Origin: Malaya genurostris
Lineage: Eukaryota; Arthropoda; Insecta; Diptera; Culicidae
DNA length: 64,000 bases
NCBI RefSeq assembly: GCF_030247185.1
Contig: NC_080572.1
Span: forward strand, 298,677,814-298,741,813
Direction: 5' to 3'
Shown: positions 36,032-46,305 of the stretch, in pieces
Layout: each line of letters opens with the position of its first letter
Position numbering within the stretch: position 1 is the stretch's first letter
Notes under the pieces: generated by a model
The model's database searches: none
The model's input: the letters and a program-made list of their open reading frames with translations, nothing else
What the model was told of the DNA's origin: nothing
Made by a program: the position numbers and the translations under genes

Positions 36032-36307
36032 TATTACAATTATTTTCTCGCTCTCTTCTTAAGCCACTTCGAAAACTGAAGTGAAGAAAATCAAATATTC
36101 AAATTTGCTGCTTATAACTCGCTTAACGCTTTTAAGCGAACCCAGACCACCGTTTAAATTAAACATTGCTTATCCTAAGCGACCATTTGGTTAAACTATG
36201 TTTAGTTGCTAAGTGAAGGTGAAGAAAACGGAAAAATGGTAAACCAGATTTAAAATTTAGATTAACCTAGTTTAAAAATTAAGGGCGGGTGAAGAAATCG
36301 GCCCTAA

Positions 36308-37130
36308 AACATTTAAAAAGGTCCTTCCATGGTTCGCTATAGGCGATTATAAGCCAATATATTTGGTTTCTTCTAGTTGTTGTATGATAAGTGCTGGAGG
36401 TGGAGTGTTCGTTACTTTAACTGATAATGGTTAGAGTGGCACAAATCAATCTCCAACATAAACGTACAGCAACTATGAATTTATCCAGACTTCTGCAAGA
36501 AGGTCGTGCTGGTGCTGGTGTCTACTGTCGTGAAATGAGGCTAGAGCAGTCTCATTCACTTGGTAGATACTGGTACTGTGTTCCAAGCAGAAATCTACGC
36601 GATTCTGTGTGGAGTAAAATCGGCACTTCAGCAGAGGATCTGTGGTAAACGAATTTATTTTTGTTCCGACAGTCAGGCAGCCTTAAAAGCACTCAGTTCG
36701 AATGACTCACGGTCGAATCTAGTGATCGCATGTCGAACTCAAATTGAAGACCTCAGCATTTCAAATGCTGTTTACTTCTTATGGGTACCCGGCCATTCTG
36801 GTATTACTGGAAATGAATGGGCTGATGAGTTGGCTAGAGCTGGTGCAACGAATGAATTCGTTGGTCCGGAACCAGCTTTACCACATTCAACTAGTTGGAT
36901 GAAGCACAAGATTCGTTCTTGGGCTGCATCCAAACATGCCAGCTACTGGCGCAGCTTGCAAACTTGCGCTCAGACAAAAGCATTTCTACCAGATTTAAAT
37001 CTGAAAATGTCAAAGTGTCTACTGCGTTTTTCCAAGCATCATTGCAGTATTCTGGTCAGAGCTCTGACTGGACATTGCAAACTCAATTATCACATGGCTA
37101 CTATTCAACGTGCTGATTATTATTCGAATA
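36308..37130 (+). pseudogene. Retroposon ORF2 start fused to RNase H by deletion
   Basis: An ATG at 36427 opens MVRVAQINLQHKRTATMNLS, which resembles the first residues of an apurinic-type retroposon endonuclease. After about 25 codons it runs directly into an RNase H domain. The domain includes FQAEIYAILCGV, YFCSDSQAALKALS, LWVPGHSGITGNEWADELAR and a C-terminal segment with LVRALTGHCKLNYHM, supplying the E and D residues of the active site. The whole reverse transcriptase is missing. A frameshift lies between the two parts near 36570. An upstream frame ending TLTDNG overlaps the ATG by eight bases (ATGGTTAG), as ORF1 and ORF2 do in many such elements. It ends where the inverted RT fragment begins. 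Confidence 0.7.
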
Positions 37131-38445
37131 GATGTTCAACTTTGGAAAATGCTCGGATAAATGCTGTTATAGGTTCAATAAATTTTGCAATAAATTCGAG
37201 TTGCCGCGTTGCTTTGGAAATTAAAGTTGAACGGTGTAGATTAAAGGTGAGTTTAGCATCCAAAAAAACGCCGAGATCATTGACAAATTCGACTCTATCA
37301 AGCGTTTGTCCATCAATTTGATAGTCAAATACTATTGGATTTATTTTACGATGAAAAGTTATAACTTGACATTTCACGGTACTGATTATTGAAAAGTTTC
37401 GTCGAAACCAGTCTACGAAAATACCTAGAAGCTCCTGAAGATGGACACAATCTTCAACAGCACGGACTGCCATGTATAGCTTCAAGTCATCAGCGTAAAC
37501 CAATCTGCATGCGACACCAAGTAGTAAAGCTGCATCGTTGAAGAACAGCACAAACAGTAGTGGACCAAGGTAACGGCCCTGAGGAACACCCGATTTATTC
37601 GTGAACGGAGTAGAAGTACAAGAGCCAAGCTGCACACGTAGTACTCTGTCGTATAGACAAGAGCTCAACCATTTTACAAACGTTCTCGAAGCGCCTAATC
37701 GAGACAATTTTGCTATTAGTGTTCCATGATCTATTCGATCAAATGCAGCTTTTAGATCGGTGTAGAGTGCATCAACTGGTGACTTTTCTTCGATCCGCGT
37801 AATACATGTGAATGTCAAATCCAGTAGGTTCGTATTCACTGATCGTCCAGGCATAAAACCATGCTGATCGGGGGATATGTGTGTCTTCGTTTGAGATAAT
37901 ATGGAAGCGCTAACTACTAGCTCAAATAGTTTCGACGCTGCTGGCAAACTAGTTATACCACGATAGCTTCGAACATTCAGGCGATCGCCACTTTTAAAAA
38001 CTGGAAACATAAAAAACTGTTTCCAGATTGTCGGGAATATACCATGCTCAAACGACTTATTAAAAATTGCACATAAAGGATCGGTCAGGACGTGGGCGCA
38101 ACGGCTATAAACTACTGCTGGAATACCGTCAGGTCCCACAGAGTATGACTTTTTTAGCCTTTTTGCGGCGGTCACGATCATATCAGGAGTAATTGTAAAT
38201 GTACTTATATCCACTAAACTGTCAGGAACATCCAGCGCGGCGGTCTCTGCCTGGCTGGCAGATGCGGTGCTATCAGCAAAGACAGAAGCGAAGAATCTAG
38301 CGAACAATTCACAAGAATCTGATGTACCCGTTGATTCTACCCCCTCAAGACGAACGTGTGGAGGAATTGATGAACATTTTCGTTTCGAATTGACGAAGCT
38401 CCAAAACTTTTTAAGATTCCGCCGTAGATCAAACTGGATGCGCAT
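37120..38445 (-). pseudogene. Non-LTR reverse transcriptase fragment
   Basis: An open frame of 441 codons from a jockey-like reverse transcriptase. It contains VGPDGIPAVVYSRC, NVRSYRGITSLPAASKLFEL, QHGFMPGRSVNTNLLD, ALYTDLKAAFDRIDHGTL, SGVPQGRYLGPLLFVLFFND and the YADD catalytic box at about 37486-37497. The thumb begins at VNDLGVFLDAKLTF. The endonuclease is missing upstream, and the 3' part is cut where it meets the RNase H fragment of opposite orientation near 37125. The frame has no stops, but both ends are lost, so no working protein is expected. Confidence 0.9.
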
Positions 38446-38499
38446 TACATAGGCTTGAAGTTTTGCTTAGTTACAGAAGAACGCTATCGACGGTGTTTT

Positions 38500-38920
38500 C
38501 GCTGTCAATGATTGGGCTCTCGTTTTATGATTTGTATTTGGTTGGATCAGCTCGGTGTGATTTACTACGAGCTGTTAAAACCGGGTGAAACCATCACATG
38601 ACAAAGTCATCCTCCAACACGACAATGCTCGGACTCATGTCGCAAAAGTGGTCAAAAAGTACCTGGAAACGCTGAAATGGGAAGTCTTGCCCTATCCGCC
38701 GTATTCCCCAGATGTCGCCCCTTCTGACTTCGACCTATTCTGTTCGATGGCACACGGCCTGGTAGATCAACACTTTTCAATCCTTCGAAGAGTTGGAATA
38801 ATGGATTGCTTCATGGATAGCGTCAAAAGAGGACTCCTTTTTTCGAGCCGGGTTCCGAAAATTGCCGGAAAGATGTGAGAAAGTTGTCGTTAGCGACGGA
38901 CAATACTTTGAATAATACAT
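38500..38920 (+). pseudogene. mariner transposase C-terminal fragment
   Basis: The sequence reads in pieces as the C-terminal half of a mariner transposase: WLDQLGVIYYELLKPGETI before a frameshift, then KVILQHDNARTHVAKVVKKY with the second catalytic aspartate. Next comes YPPYSPDVAPSDFDLF with the third, and finally a CEKVVVSDGQYFE-like end near 38910. The subfamily differs from the mariners at 4.4, 29.2 and 63.0 kb. No terminal repeats were found, so this is an old fragment. Confidence 0.75.
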
Positions 38921-40953
38921 TACTAATAAGCACTTTTTCGCAAATCCCGCGCATCGTTGAGTTTCCGGTAATTAGATCCATAGTTAGATATACATTCTAA
39001 ACAATGTGAGAACAAAAAGGTAAAACTAATATTCAGATACGTATGACTCGAAATGCCGGAGGATCTTTACTCCAAATAAAATTGCTGGTGAAGGATGCAT
39101 CCGAGGTGGTAACACTACTAACCGGTCCAACCAACAACTTAATTTCGAGAAAATTAAGCAAACATAAAAGAACTCGGCTTCGACGTCATTTTGAAATTGT
39201 GATAAATACCCATAACCCGACCATCTCTACTGTGCAGACTTTGATAAAGGCGAAAAGTGCGAAATGGGATCAGGAAAAACGTATCCATAATATTTTCTAC
39301 AGTATTTACGTAATGTGAAATACAGACACTGGTTGAACAAAACTAGTCATTTTAACACAAACATCTTTGAAGTAGCCATTCTCGAGATTTTGTAACACGA
39401 AATTCAAAGAATACAAGTTTTCATTGATAGCGTCATTTTTTTAAGTCTTTGTAACCCAAAAAGTGTTTCCTGTTCAAGAAGAGTTGTCAAGGAAAGTTGT
39501 ACGGAATCAATCGAACATTGTATTAAAAAAAACACTATAAAAGATAGTTCAATGCTGTTTCAAAACATATTAAATTAACACCAAAATTAATTATATATTG
39601 CGCATTTGCTACTTGACACCTGCGGGAAAATTATTTCCACAGTACGTAATACGGTTGCATAAGCTTTTTGAAATCACCCTAAAAATTTAGTTTGCCATCC
39701 GACATGTGGTTTTTTGTACTATTATTTAAGTGTGCGAATAAAAAAGTCCCTATCATAATTTTAAGCGCTGAAGTCTCAGAATTCACTGCATTCACGAAAA
39801 ACGAGCGCATGTTAAAATTTTGCAAAACTTCTCCTTAAAATTTGTTACTAAAATCAGCATTTGACGTTAATTTGATTAGAATCTTTTGAAAAATGAAAAA
39901 AAAAATTTCACATTTGTCGCCTTGGAAATAAGTTTTCTTTAACATTCAGTAAAAAAAAACATCGATTTGATAGTAATAGAAGAATCTATAACGATTTTTA
40001 TAGAAGGGAAACATATTTCGCTTGAGCGTGAAGGGGTTAAGTAAACAACTGAGCTCGAAGTTGACATGAGCGTCTGATGACAAGTATAACTGAAAGAAAG
40101 ATTGCATCGCCTGCTTGGACCCAAGCTTTTCTCTTTTGTAGACAGTGTTGCTAACTGAACATAACAATTGATTCCCACAAAGATTCTCAGGCAGTTTTCG
40201 GACCAATCAAAACAAAGGCACGACTAGAACTTTCGATAAGGTTTTATTCGGTATAGAACGTGCTTCTTCCTGTCGGTTTTTGTCTAATTAAACAAAACAA
40301 AAATATCTATAAAAATTAAAATAAAATCAACTTGCTTATTATTGGATTCGTCTTATTCGAACTCAATTTCAATGGAAAATGTACAACTCGTGAAATGAAA
40401 TGATATTGCATGAATATTAATGATGATGTAGCTCCTTTGATCACCGGACCTGTTTGTGATAATTTTAACTCTTAAAAGCAAAACAATACTACGCATATAC
40501 GATGCTTGAAAACAACAGATTGCAATTTGCAACAGACGGACACTGCTTAAATACACGATATAGCAGTGCAACAGCTGTCGATTTTAATAAAAATGATGTT
40601 GACAGTTTCATTTTTTTTCCTGTACACACATATTGATGAACATTTTAGGAAAACAACTATTTACAAAAGTTTACAGAAGTGGGGAAAACAAACACACAAC
40701 AAAAGTATCAACAAGGCCTGATCCAGTCCGGAAAAATTTCCAGTTTGGTTTTCGCCAGGAAAACGACAGATGGAAATTGCAGGGTTTTCAATCGGTTTGA
40801 ATGTTAACAATGGATGGATGGATGGGAAGTGATAGAAGATCTAGGTAATACTGCTGTAACTATACAAGGTTTGAGTTTGAGTCAGACTGTGCGACAGCGG
40901 ATTGGTGCGGCCAAGGAAAATGGAGAGGATGGCTAAGGAAAGCAAAATCATCT
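38921..40953. other. Gene-free; includes kinase 3' untranslated region
   Basis: AT-rich, with no gene. Its right part must include the 3' untranslated region of the minus-strand kinase gene. A minus-strand AATAAA at 40248-40243 is one possible polyadenylation signal, and an ATTAAA near 40585 is another. A short (GGAT)n run lies at about 40808-40827. Confidence 0.4.
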
Positions 40954-41273
40954 CTAGATTTCACACTCGAACTCTGAAATCCGTCGATTGAAGTAAACCA
41001 TTCCTTGTTCCAGATCTTCGCTGAATCCGCTAACGTCCAGGTACTCGGAAGTGTTGGACGTGTCCGTCTCTTCCAACTGCCACTGGCACAGCGTCCTTGC
41101 CAGCGAGGTACGTGCCTCGGAAAAGCTAGGCCTCTGACGAGGATCCTTTCTCCAGGTGCGCTGCATCAGATCGTACATTTCCGGACGACAATCCGGTGGA
41201 ATATCGGGCCGCACACCACTTGGAACGTTTCGAACCACCTCCCGACCGGATAGGTTTGGATACGGAGTGCAAC
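40954..41273 (-). CDS. Kinase gene exon 5: C-lobe end and tail
   Basis: After a 60-bp intron (41333-41274, TTTTGCAG acceptor) the frame resumes as CTPYPNLSGREVVRNVPSGV. It covers the rest of the C-lobe (MYDLMQRTWRKDPRQRPSF) and a 45-residue tail with SEYLDVS and GMVYFN, possible phosphotyrosine docking sites. The stop codon TAG is at 40956-40954. Confidence 0.92.
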
Positions 41274-44200
41274 CTGCAAAAGAATCAACATTAGTACTTT
41301 CGATACTGACAAAAAAGTTGGTCAGTTCTTCACCTAAAGTGGAAATCTCCCACAGTACGATACCAAACGCCCACACATCGGTTTCGCGGGAAAAGATGTG
41401 ATACTGCAACGCTTCCGGAGCCATCCATCGAATCGGCAGAGCCGGCCGACTTTTGCTATCGTGTCCGCGGCCGTGTCCATGCCGGCCGAATCCCTCGTGA
41501 CCGTGACTGTGATGTCGACCGATGCCGAACGAGCGGGCACTGAGATCGAACTTGAACCGCGATTCGCCGTGGTGGGGCCGCGGTACGCGGACGTGCGCCT
41601 GCGACGATTTGATCTTCTCCAGATCGATCGACATACCAAAATCGCAGATCTTGCAGATTCCGTTGTGGTCCAACAGCACGTTCCGGGCCGCCAAGTCTCG
41701 ATGGACGATCTAAAGAAGCAGGAGTGGACGAAACAGTGATTGATTATTATTAAAATTTTGGTGATTAGACCCACTGGCTTCGCCCATAAGCTTAAGGACC
41801 GTTCGAAATCCTCCAATTATGACCTGATAGATAGATATGAGTGTCTACAGTAAGTCACTTGACTGTGACTTACTGTAGACTTAACTGCAGATTGGACTGG
41901 ATTAGACTGAACTTGTATGAGGACTTGACTGTGGACTCGACTGTGGTCTTGACTGTGGAGTTGACTGTGGACATGACTGAGGGCTTGGCGGAAGGCTTGA
42001 ATGAAAACTTTATTAGGGACTTGAAAGGGAACTTGACGGGAAACTCGACTGAGGATTTGACTGAGGACTTGACTTTGGACTTGACTGAGGACTTGACTGA
42101 GGACTTGACTGTGGACTTGACTGAGGACTTGACTGAGGACTTCATCGAAGACTTGACTGAGGGCTTGACTAAGGACTTGACTGAAGACTTGACTGAGGAC
42201 TTGATTGCGGACATGACTGAGGACTTGACTGAAGACTTGACTGAGGACTTGTTTGCGGACTTGACTAAGGATTTGTTAGAGAATTTGAAAGAGGACTTCA
42301 TTAAGCTCTTAACTGCGAACTAGACTGTGGACTTGACTGAGGGTTTGACTGAGGAATTTGCTTAGGACTTGATTGAGGACTTGACTGAGGACTTAAGTGA
42401 GGATTGGACTGTGGACTTCACCGAGGACTTGACTGAGGACATAACTGACGACTTGACTCACGACTTGACTGAAAACTTGACTGAGGACTTGACTGAGGAC
42501 TTGACTGAAGACTTAACTGGATTTGACTAGACTTGACTGGACTTGACTGGACTTGACTGGACTTGACTGAGGACTTGACTGATGACTTTACTGAGGACTT
42601 GACTGAGGACTTGACTGAGGACTTGACTGAGGACTTGACTGAGGACTTGACTGAGGACTTGACTGAGGACTTGACTGAGGACTTAATTGCGGACTTGACT
42701 GAGGACATGACTGAGAACTTAATTGCGGACTTGACCGAGGACTTGACTGAGGACTTGCCTGAGGACTTGACTGAGGATTTGGAGGAGAATTTTAATGAGG
42801 CCTTCATTAAGGTCTTAACTGCGAACTAGACTGTGGACTTGACTGAGGGTTTGACTGAGGAATTTGCTTAGGACTTGATTGAGGACTTGACTGAGGACTT
42901 GAGTGAGGATTTGACTGTGGACTTCACCGAAGACTTGACTGAGAACATAACTGACGACTTGACTCACGACTTGACTGAAAACTTGACCGAGAACTTGACT
43001 GAAGACTTAACTGGATTTGACTAGACTTGACTGGACTTGACTGTACTTGACTGGACTTGACTGTACTTGACTGTACTTGACTGGACTTGACTGGACTTGA
43101 CTGGACTTGACTGGACTTGACTGGACTTGACTGGACTTGACTGGACTTGACTGGACTTGACTGGACTTGACTGGACTTGACTGGACTTGACTGGACTTGA
43201 CTGGACTTGACTGTACTTGACTGGACTTGACTGTACTTGACTGGACTTGATTGGACTGGACTGGACTTGACTGGACTTGACTGGACTTGACTGAGGACTT
43301 GACTGAGGACTTGACTGAGGACTTGACTGAGGACTTGATTGCGGACTTGACTAAGAACTTAATTGCGGACTTGACTGAGGACTTGACTGAGGACTTGCCT
43401 GAGGACTTGCCTGAGGACTTGACTGAGGATTTGGAGGAGAATTTTAATGAGGCCTTCATTAAGGTCTTAACTGCGAACTAGACTGTGGACTTGACTGAGG
43501 GTTTGACTGAGAAATTTGCTTAGGACTTGATTGAGGACTTGACTGAGGACTCGATTAATGACTTGGTCTCGGACTTGACTGTGGATTTGACAGGGCTTCA
43601 ATTTCCACAAATTTTAGAATATTTTCGTGTGACGATCTCCATAATTGTAAAACAATTTTATCACAATTGGCGTTTTGCTAACTTGCAAATGGTGATAACT
43701 AAAATTCCTGGAACCTGTATTCAAACCTTCTTTTCCGCAATATACTCCATTCCCCGGGCGATGTCATGTGCAAAACCGGTAAGCCTCCTCGGCGAGAGCG
43801 GCATGATCGGTGGACGGTTCCCGTGGGCCGACGGTGCAAGTCCATTAACAGCACCGCGAGCTGCCCGCAGCAAAGACAACAAACGCCCTCGCATCGCATA
43901 CTCCATAATCAGCAGTTGAGGGTCTAAAATAAATGAAAAATCAAACAATTATCACAATCAAAGCCCGCTAAACCACAAAAACCTACCCTGCTCTAAACAA
44001 GCTCCCAGCAGCGTAACCACATTCGGATGAGACCCAAGCTTCCGCATAATCTCCGCCTCGGTTTTCAGATCACCGTGTCCGTTGTCGCTTCGTTCCGTCT
44101 TGACGGCCACGATCCGGGTAGTACCGAAGTGACCGGCCAAATCATCGGCCTCCGCCTTCCAAACCTGGCCGAAGTTTCCTTCACCCAGGAGACTTTTGAA

Positions 44201-46305
44201 ACGAAGATTCTTTCGATTGAAGTCCCGATCGGAAATGATCGACTCATCCGCCACGCTGGAAGTGTCGGACTGCTCTAGTCTCACCACGGGACTGATCGGT
44301 GGCTGTCCATCCGGGATGTACCGTTCCAGATCATGTGACACTTTGTTTTCCCGTTTGCAAACGGCCGCCTTAATCACGTACAGAATGATAATGACGATCG
44401 GCAGCATTCCCAGTCCGGCCAAGATGAATGTGGCCGTGTTCATTTTGCGCATCTCGATCACCACGTCACTGTTGTGCTGCAGTAGCACTCCCTCGAAAGC
44501 AATAGTCGGTTTTTTCGTGGCACCACGATTATCCCCAGATGCGGGAGATGGATATTCAATTATCGTGGGTACTCGCGATTGTGGGATTGGGTCTGCGGAC
44601 GACTTCGGATTCAATTCGGAAACGTTGCGCGATTTTGGCGTTGGACGAATTTCGTCGGTCTGGTAGACTACTTCCGGGTATGTTTCCGTGTCCTGAAGGG
44701 TTGTGATCTCCACCGAAGTCGTGAAGGTGGTCGATGAGGAGCGGATGAGTGATCGCGACGTTGTGTGCGGAACCGGTGTCGTAGTGGAAGTTGTTGAAGT
44801 TGTGGTTTCAGTCGTGCTCGTAGTGCTGGAAGGTTCAGTCTTTGGGAATGTCGTGAACTCTGCCGAAGCCGGTTCAGCCGTGGATCTGGTTGTCACTGCA
44901 GGTACGTAGGTTTCAGTGCTGGGTTGAGTTACCTCGACTTCCGACTCCGACTGCGATATCCGTCTGATGGGTGTTGGCATCTCAGTCGTTGTCGAAGTGG
45001 GACTTGTCGACAGATTCTGAAAGATATGATTGATATCCGGAATGGATACCATATTCCTGTGGTTTTCCAACTCTTCCAAAATCGGTTGAGTGGTTTCGGG
45101 AAGGGATTCCGGTTCCGTTGTAACCGGAATTGCAACCGACTCCGCTGCCGGTTGATAGCTATTCGGATGGTACAAATCTTCCGGCGTGGCATCATCCGGG
45201 TAGTTTATGATAAGCTTAGAAATAGCGGCTTGTCCGGTAGGGCTGAATAACCCCGGTAGCTCATCATCCGGTTTGTGATTTGCAGGGATAGTTTGCGTGG
45301 TTGACACCGATGTTGTGGACGACGGCTCTGTAGTAGTTGTGGTGGAAGTCGTCGAACTCTGAGAAATTCTTTCAGTCCTGTTCAAAGAAGTGAAATTTGC
45401 GCTTCTTGAAAAGACTTGCTTGTGGTCAACCGTTCCCTCTGAAAGATTACTCAACGCGATCATTGAGTTGGTTAGTGAATCCGAATGAACGGAACTGTCC
45501 GCTAAACCGATAGACGCAGCGGTAGTTGTCGTGTGGACAGGAGTAACTCCGTACAAACCGTCCTTCGAGCGCCTCAAATAGTTATTGAAAGCCACTATAT
45601 TTCGGGTCTGATACGCCAAGCGACTTTGCCAAAATTTGTTCTTTTCTGTGGAAGTTTTCGGGGCTGAAACCTCCAGAACTTCCAGTTCTGATTCATCCCT
45701 CAACTTGCTTAGACGAGTCCCCTTGGGATTGACCACCTGGTTCCGGGAGTCAACGTTTCTACTGGTAGGAATGAGCTTTTGACCGAAAAATTGATAGGGA
45801 ACAAGCTCACTCTCGTCGATGGATCGCTCCGTGGACGTCGAAAAGATTTTACGATCTCGAGTTCGTTTCCCTCTTGGCTCATAATAGGAACCACGCGAAG
45901 GGAACTGCTTCGTCGACGTCAGTTTGGTACTTTCTTCGGTTTTGTTTTGATGCTGGATAACAAAGTTTCCACTTTCTTTGGCAAGCTTCACTTGCGACGG
46001 TGCGAGCTTCCCGCTCCGGGGATTCACGACGTACATCCCGTGGATGGACTCGTCCGTATCGAGAAATTCGTACGTCCGGGTTCCCGGCGGAATTATGAGA
46101 TTCGATTCCGGTGTACTGCTGTCCTCTATCAGATTCACCGTCGGGACGCTATGCCGATGCAATTTTAGCGCTGACGCCGGAATGTATTCCTTCTGCCACC
46201 GATCCCGGGACAGGGCCGTCCGGCGAGCTTGTAGAACCGACATCAGCTTATTGTCACGGTTGCCGGAGCGGCGTTTTGTCGGCACGGCATTCACCGTGGT
46301 AGATT
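40954..46305 (-). CDS. Receptor tyrosine kinase, exon 1 not found
   Basis: A single-pass membrane tyrosine kinase. Four exons join with matching phases: 46305-43987, 43923-43727, 41709-41334 and 41273-40954, giving 1069 codons (numbered from the first whole codon) plus one split codon. The ectodomain (1-624) is Ser/Thr/Pro-rich with Thr runs near 313-338 and 484-531, and I see no Ig, FN3, EGF or cadherin repeat. The transmembrane helix is at about 625-649. The kinase starts near 700: GEGNFGQV at 707, Lys735 in VAVK, HRDLAARN at 841-848, DFG at 861-863, APE at 935-937. All catalytic residues are present. The DFG-APE segment is 77 residues and has no tyrosine. The tail has EYLDV and MVYFN tyrosines. 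The start codon and signal peptide must lie in an upstream exon. The closest named relative is uncertain (Cad96Ca-, Tie- or FGFR-like). Confidence 0.9.
41334..41709 (-). CDS. Kinase gene exon 4: catalytic and activation loops
   Basis: The acceptor CTTCTTTAG precedes IVHRDLAARN. The exon encodes the catalytic loop, DFG, the enlarged activation segment with GRHHSHGHEGFGRHGHGRGH, then LPIRWMAPEAL and the F-helix region TDVWAFGIVLWEISTL. It ends in phase 1 at 41334 before GTGAAG. Confidence 0.9.
41843..41880. repeat. Perfect 15-bp hairpin at minisatellite edge
   Basis: GTCTACAGTAAGTCA, an 8-base loop CTTGACTG, and the exact reverse complement. The loop is itself a fragment of the adjacent minisatellite unit. 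It marks the boundary between unique intron sequence and the array. Confidence 0.9.
41881..43600. repeat. 12-bp minisatellite in kinase intron 3
   Basis: About 1.7 kb of tandem ACTTGACTGAGG units with many variants, and a block of 10-bp ACTTGACTGG units at about 43020-43290. A higher-order pattern is visible: the marker CTGCGAACTAGACTG recurs at about 42313, 42819 and 43471, so segments of about 506 and 652 bp are themselves repeated. Because the main unit is 12 bp, long frames stay open on both strands (Thr-Glu-Asp-Leu on plus, Val-Lys-Ser-Ser on minus). They are by-products, not genes. Confidence 0.95.
43727..43923 (-). CDS. Kinase gene exon 3: hinge region
   Basis: The exon follows a TTTATTTTAG acceptor and starts PQLLIMEYAMRGRLLSLLRA, the hinge and helix D. 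It continues through a basic, proline-containing kinase insert to IARGMEYIAEKK (helix E). The donor is AAG-GTTTGA at 43726, phase 0. The donor is weaker than the others, but the join to IVHRDLAARN in the next exon is exact. Confidence 0.88.
43987..46305 (-). CDS. Kinase gene exon 2: ectodomain, TM, N-lobe
   Basis: This exon begins after a textbook acceptor (pyrimidine tract TTTTGTTTTTCTTTTCAG, exon from 46305) in phase 1. It ends at 43987 before GTAGGT, again phase 1, splitting an Asp codon. The apparent start MFFFSES upstream uses a TTG codon inside the intron and is not real. The exon holds the whole known ectodomain, the helix TATFILAGLGMLPIVIIILY, the juxtamembrane segment and the glycine loop through LGACLEQ. 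Confidence 0.9.

Larger units (their letters stand above)
32050..36304. mobile_element. PIF/Harbinger transposon, two genes, nearly complete
   Basis: The ends are inverted repeats (GGCCCGATTTCTTCACC at the left; the right end reads GGGCCGATTTCTTCACC) flanked by the 3-bp TAA duplication typical of PIF/Harbinger (32047-32049, 36305-36307). Inside are two convergent genes, as in other animal Harbinger elements: a DDE transposase on the minus strand and a Myb/SANT-type accessory DNA-binding protein on the plus strand. Without the nested Tc1-like element it would be about 2.95 kb. Each gene has one frameshift, so this copy is probably inactive but recently so. Confidence 0.93.

Noticed and set aside
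41841..43481. Long frames of Thr-Glu-Asp-Leu (plus) and Val-Lys-Ser-Ser (minus) repeats
   Set aside because: They arise because the 12-bp minisatellite unit is a multiple of three. They lie in a spliced intron and have no other protein features.
41881..43600. CRISPR-like direct repeats
   Set aside because: The units are contiguous with no unique spacers, and the context is a eukaryotic intron.
44196..45250. Plus-strand frames of 68-156 codons opposite the kinase exon
   Set aside because: They are antisense shadows of a well-supported coding exon with splice-consistent boundaries.
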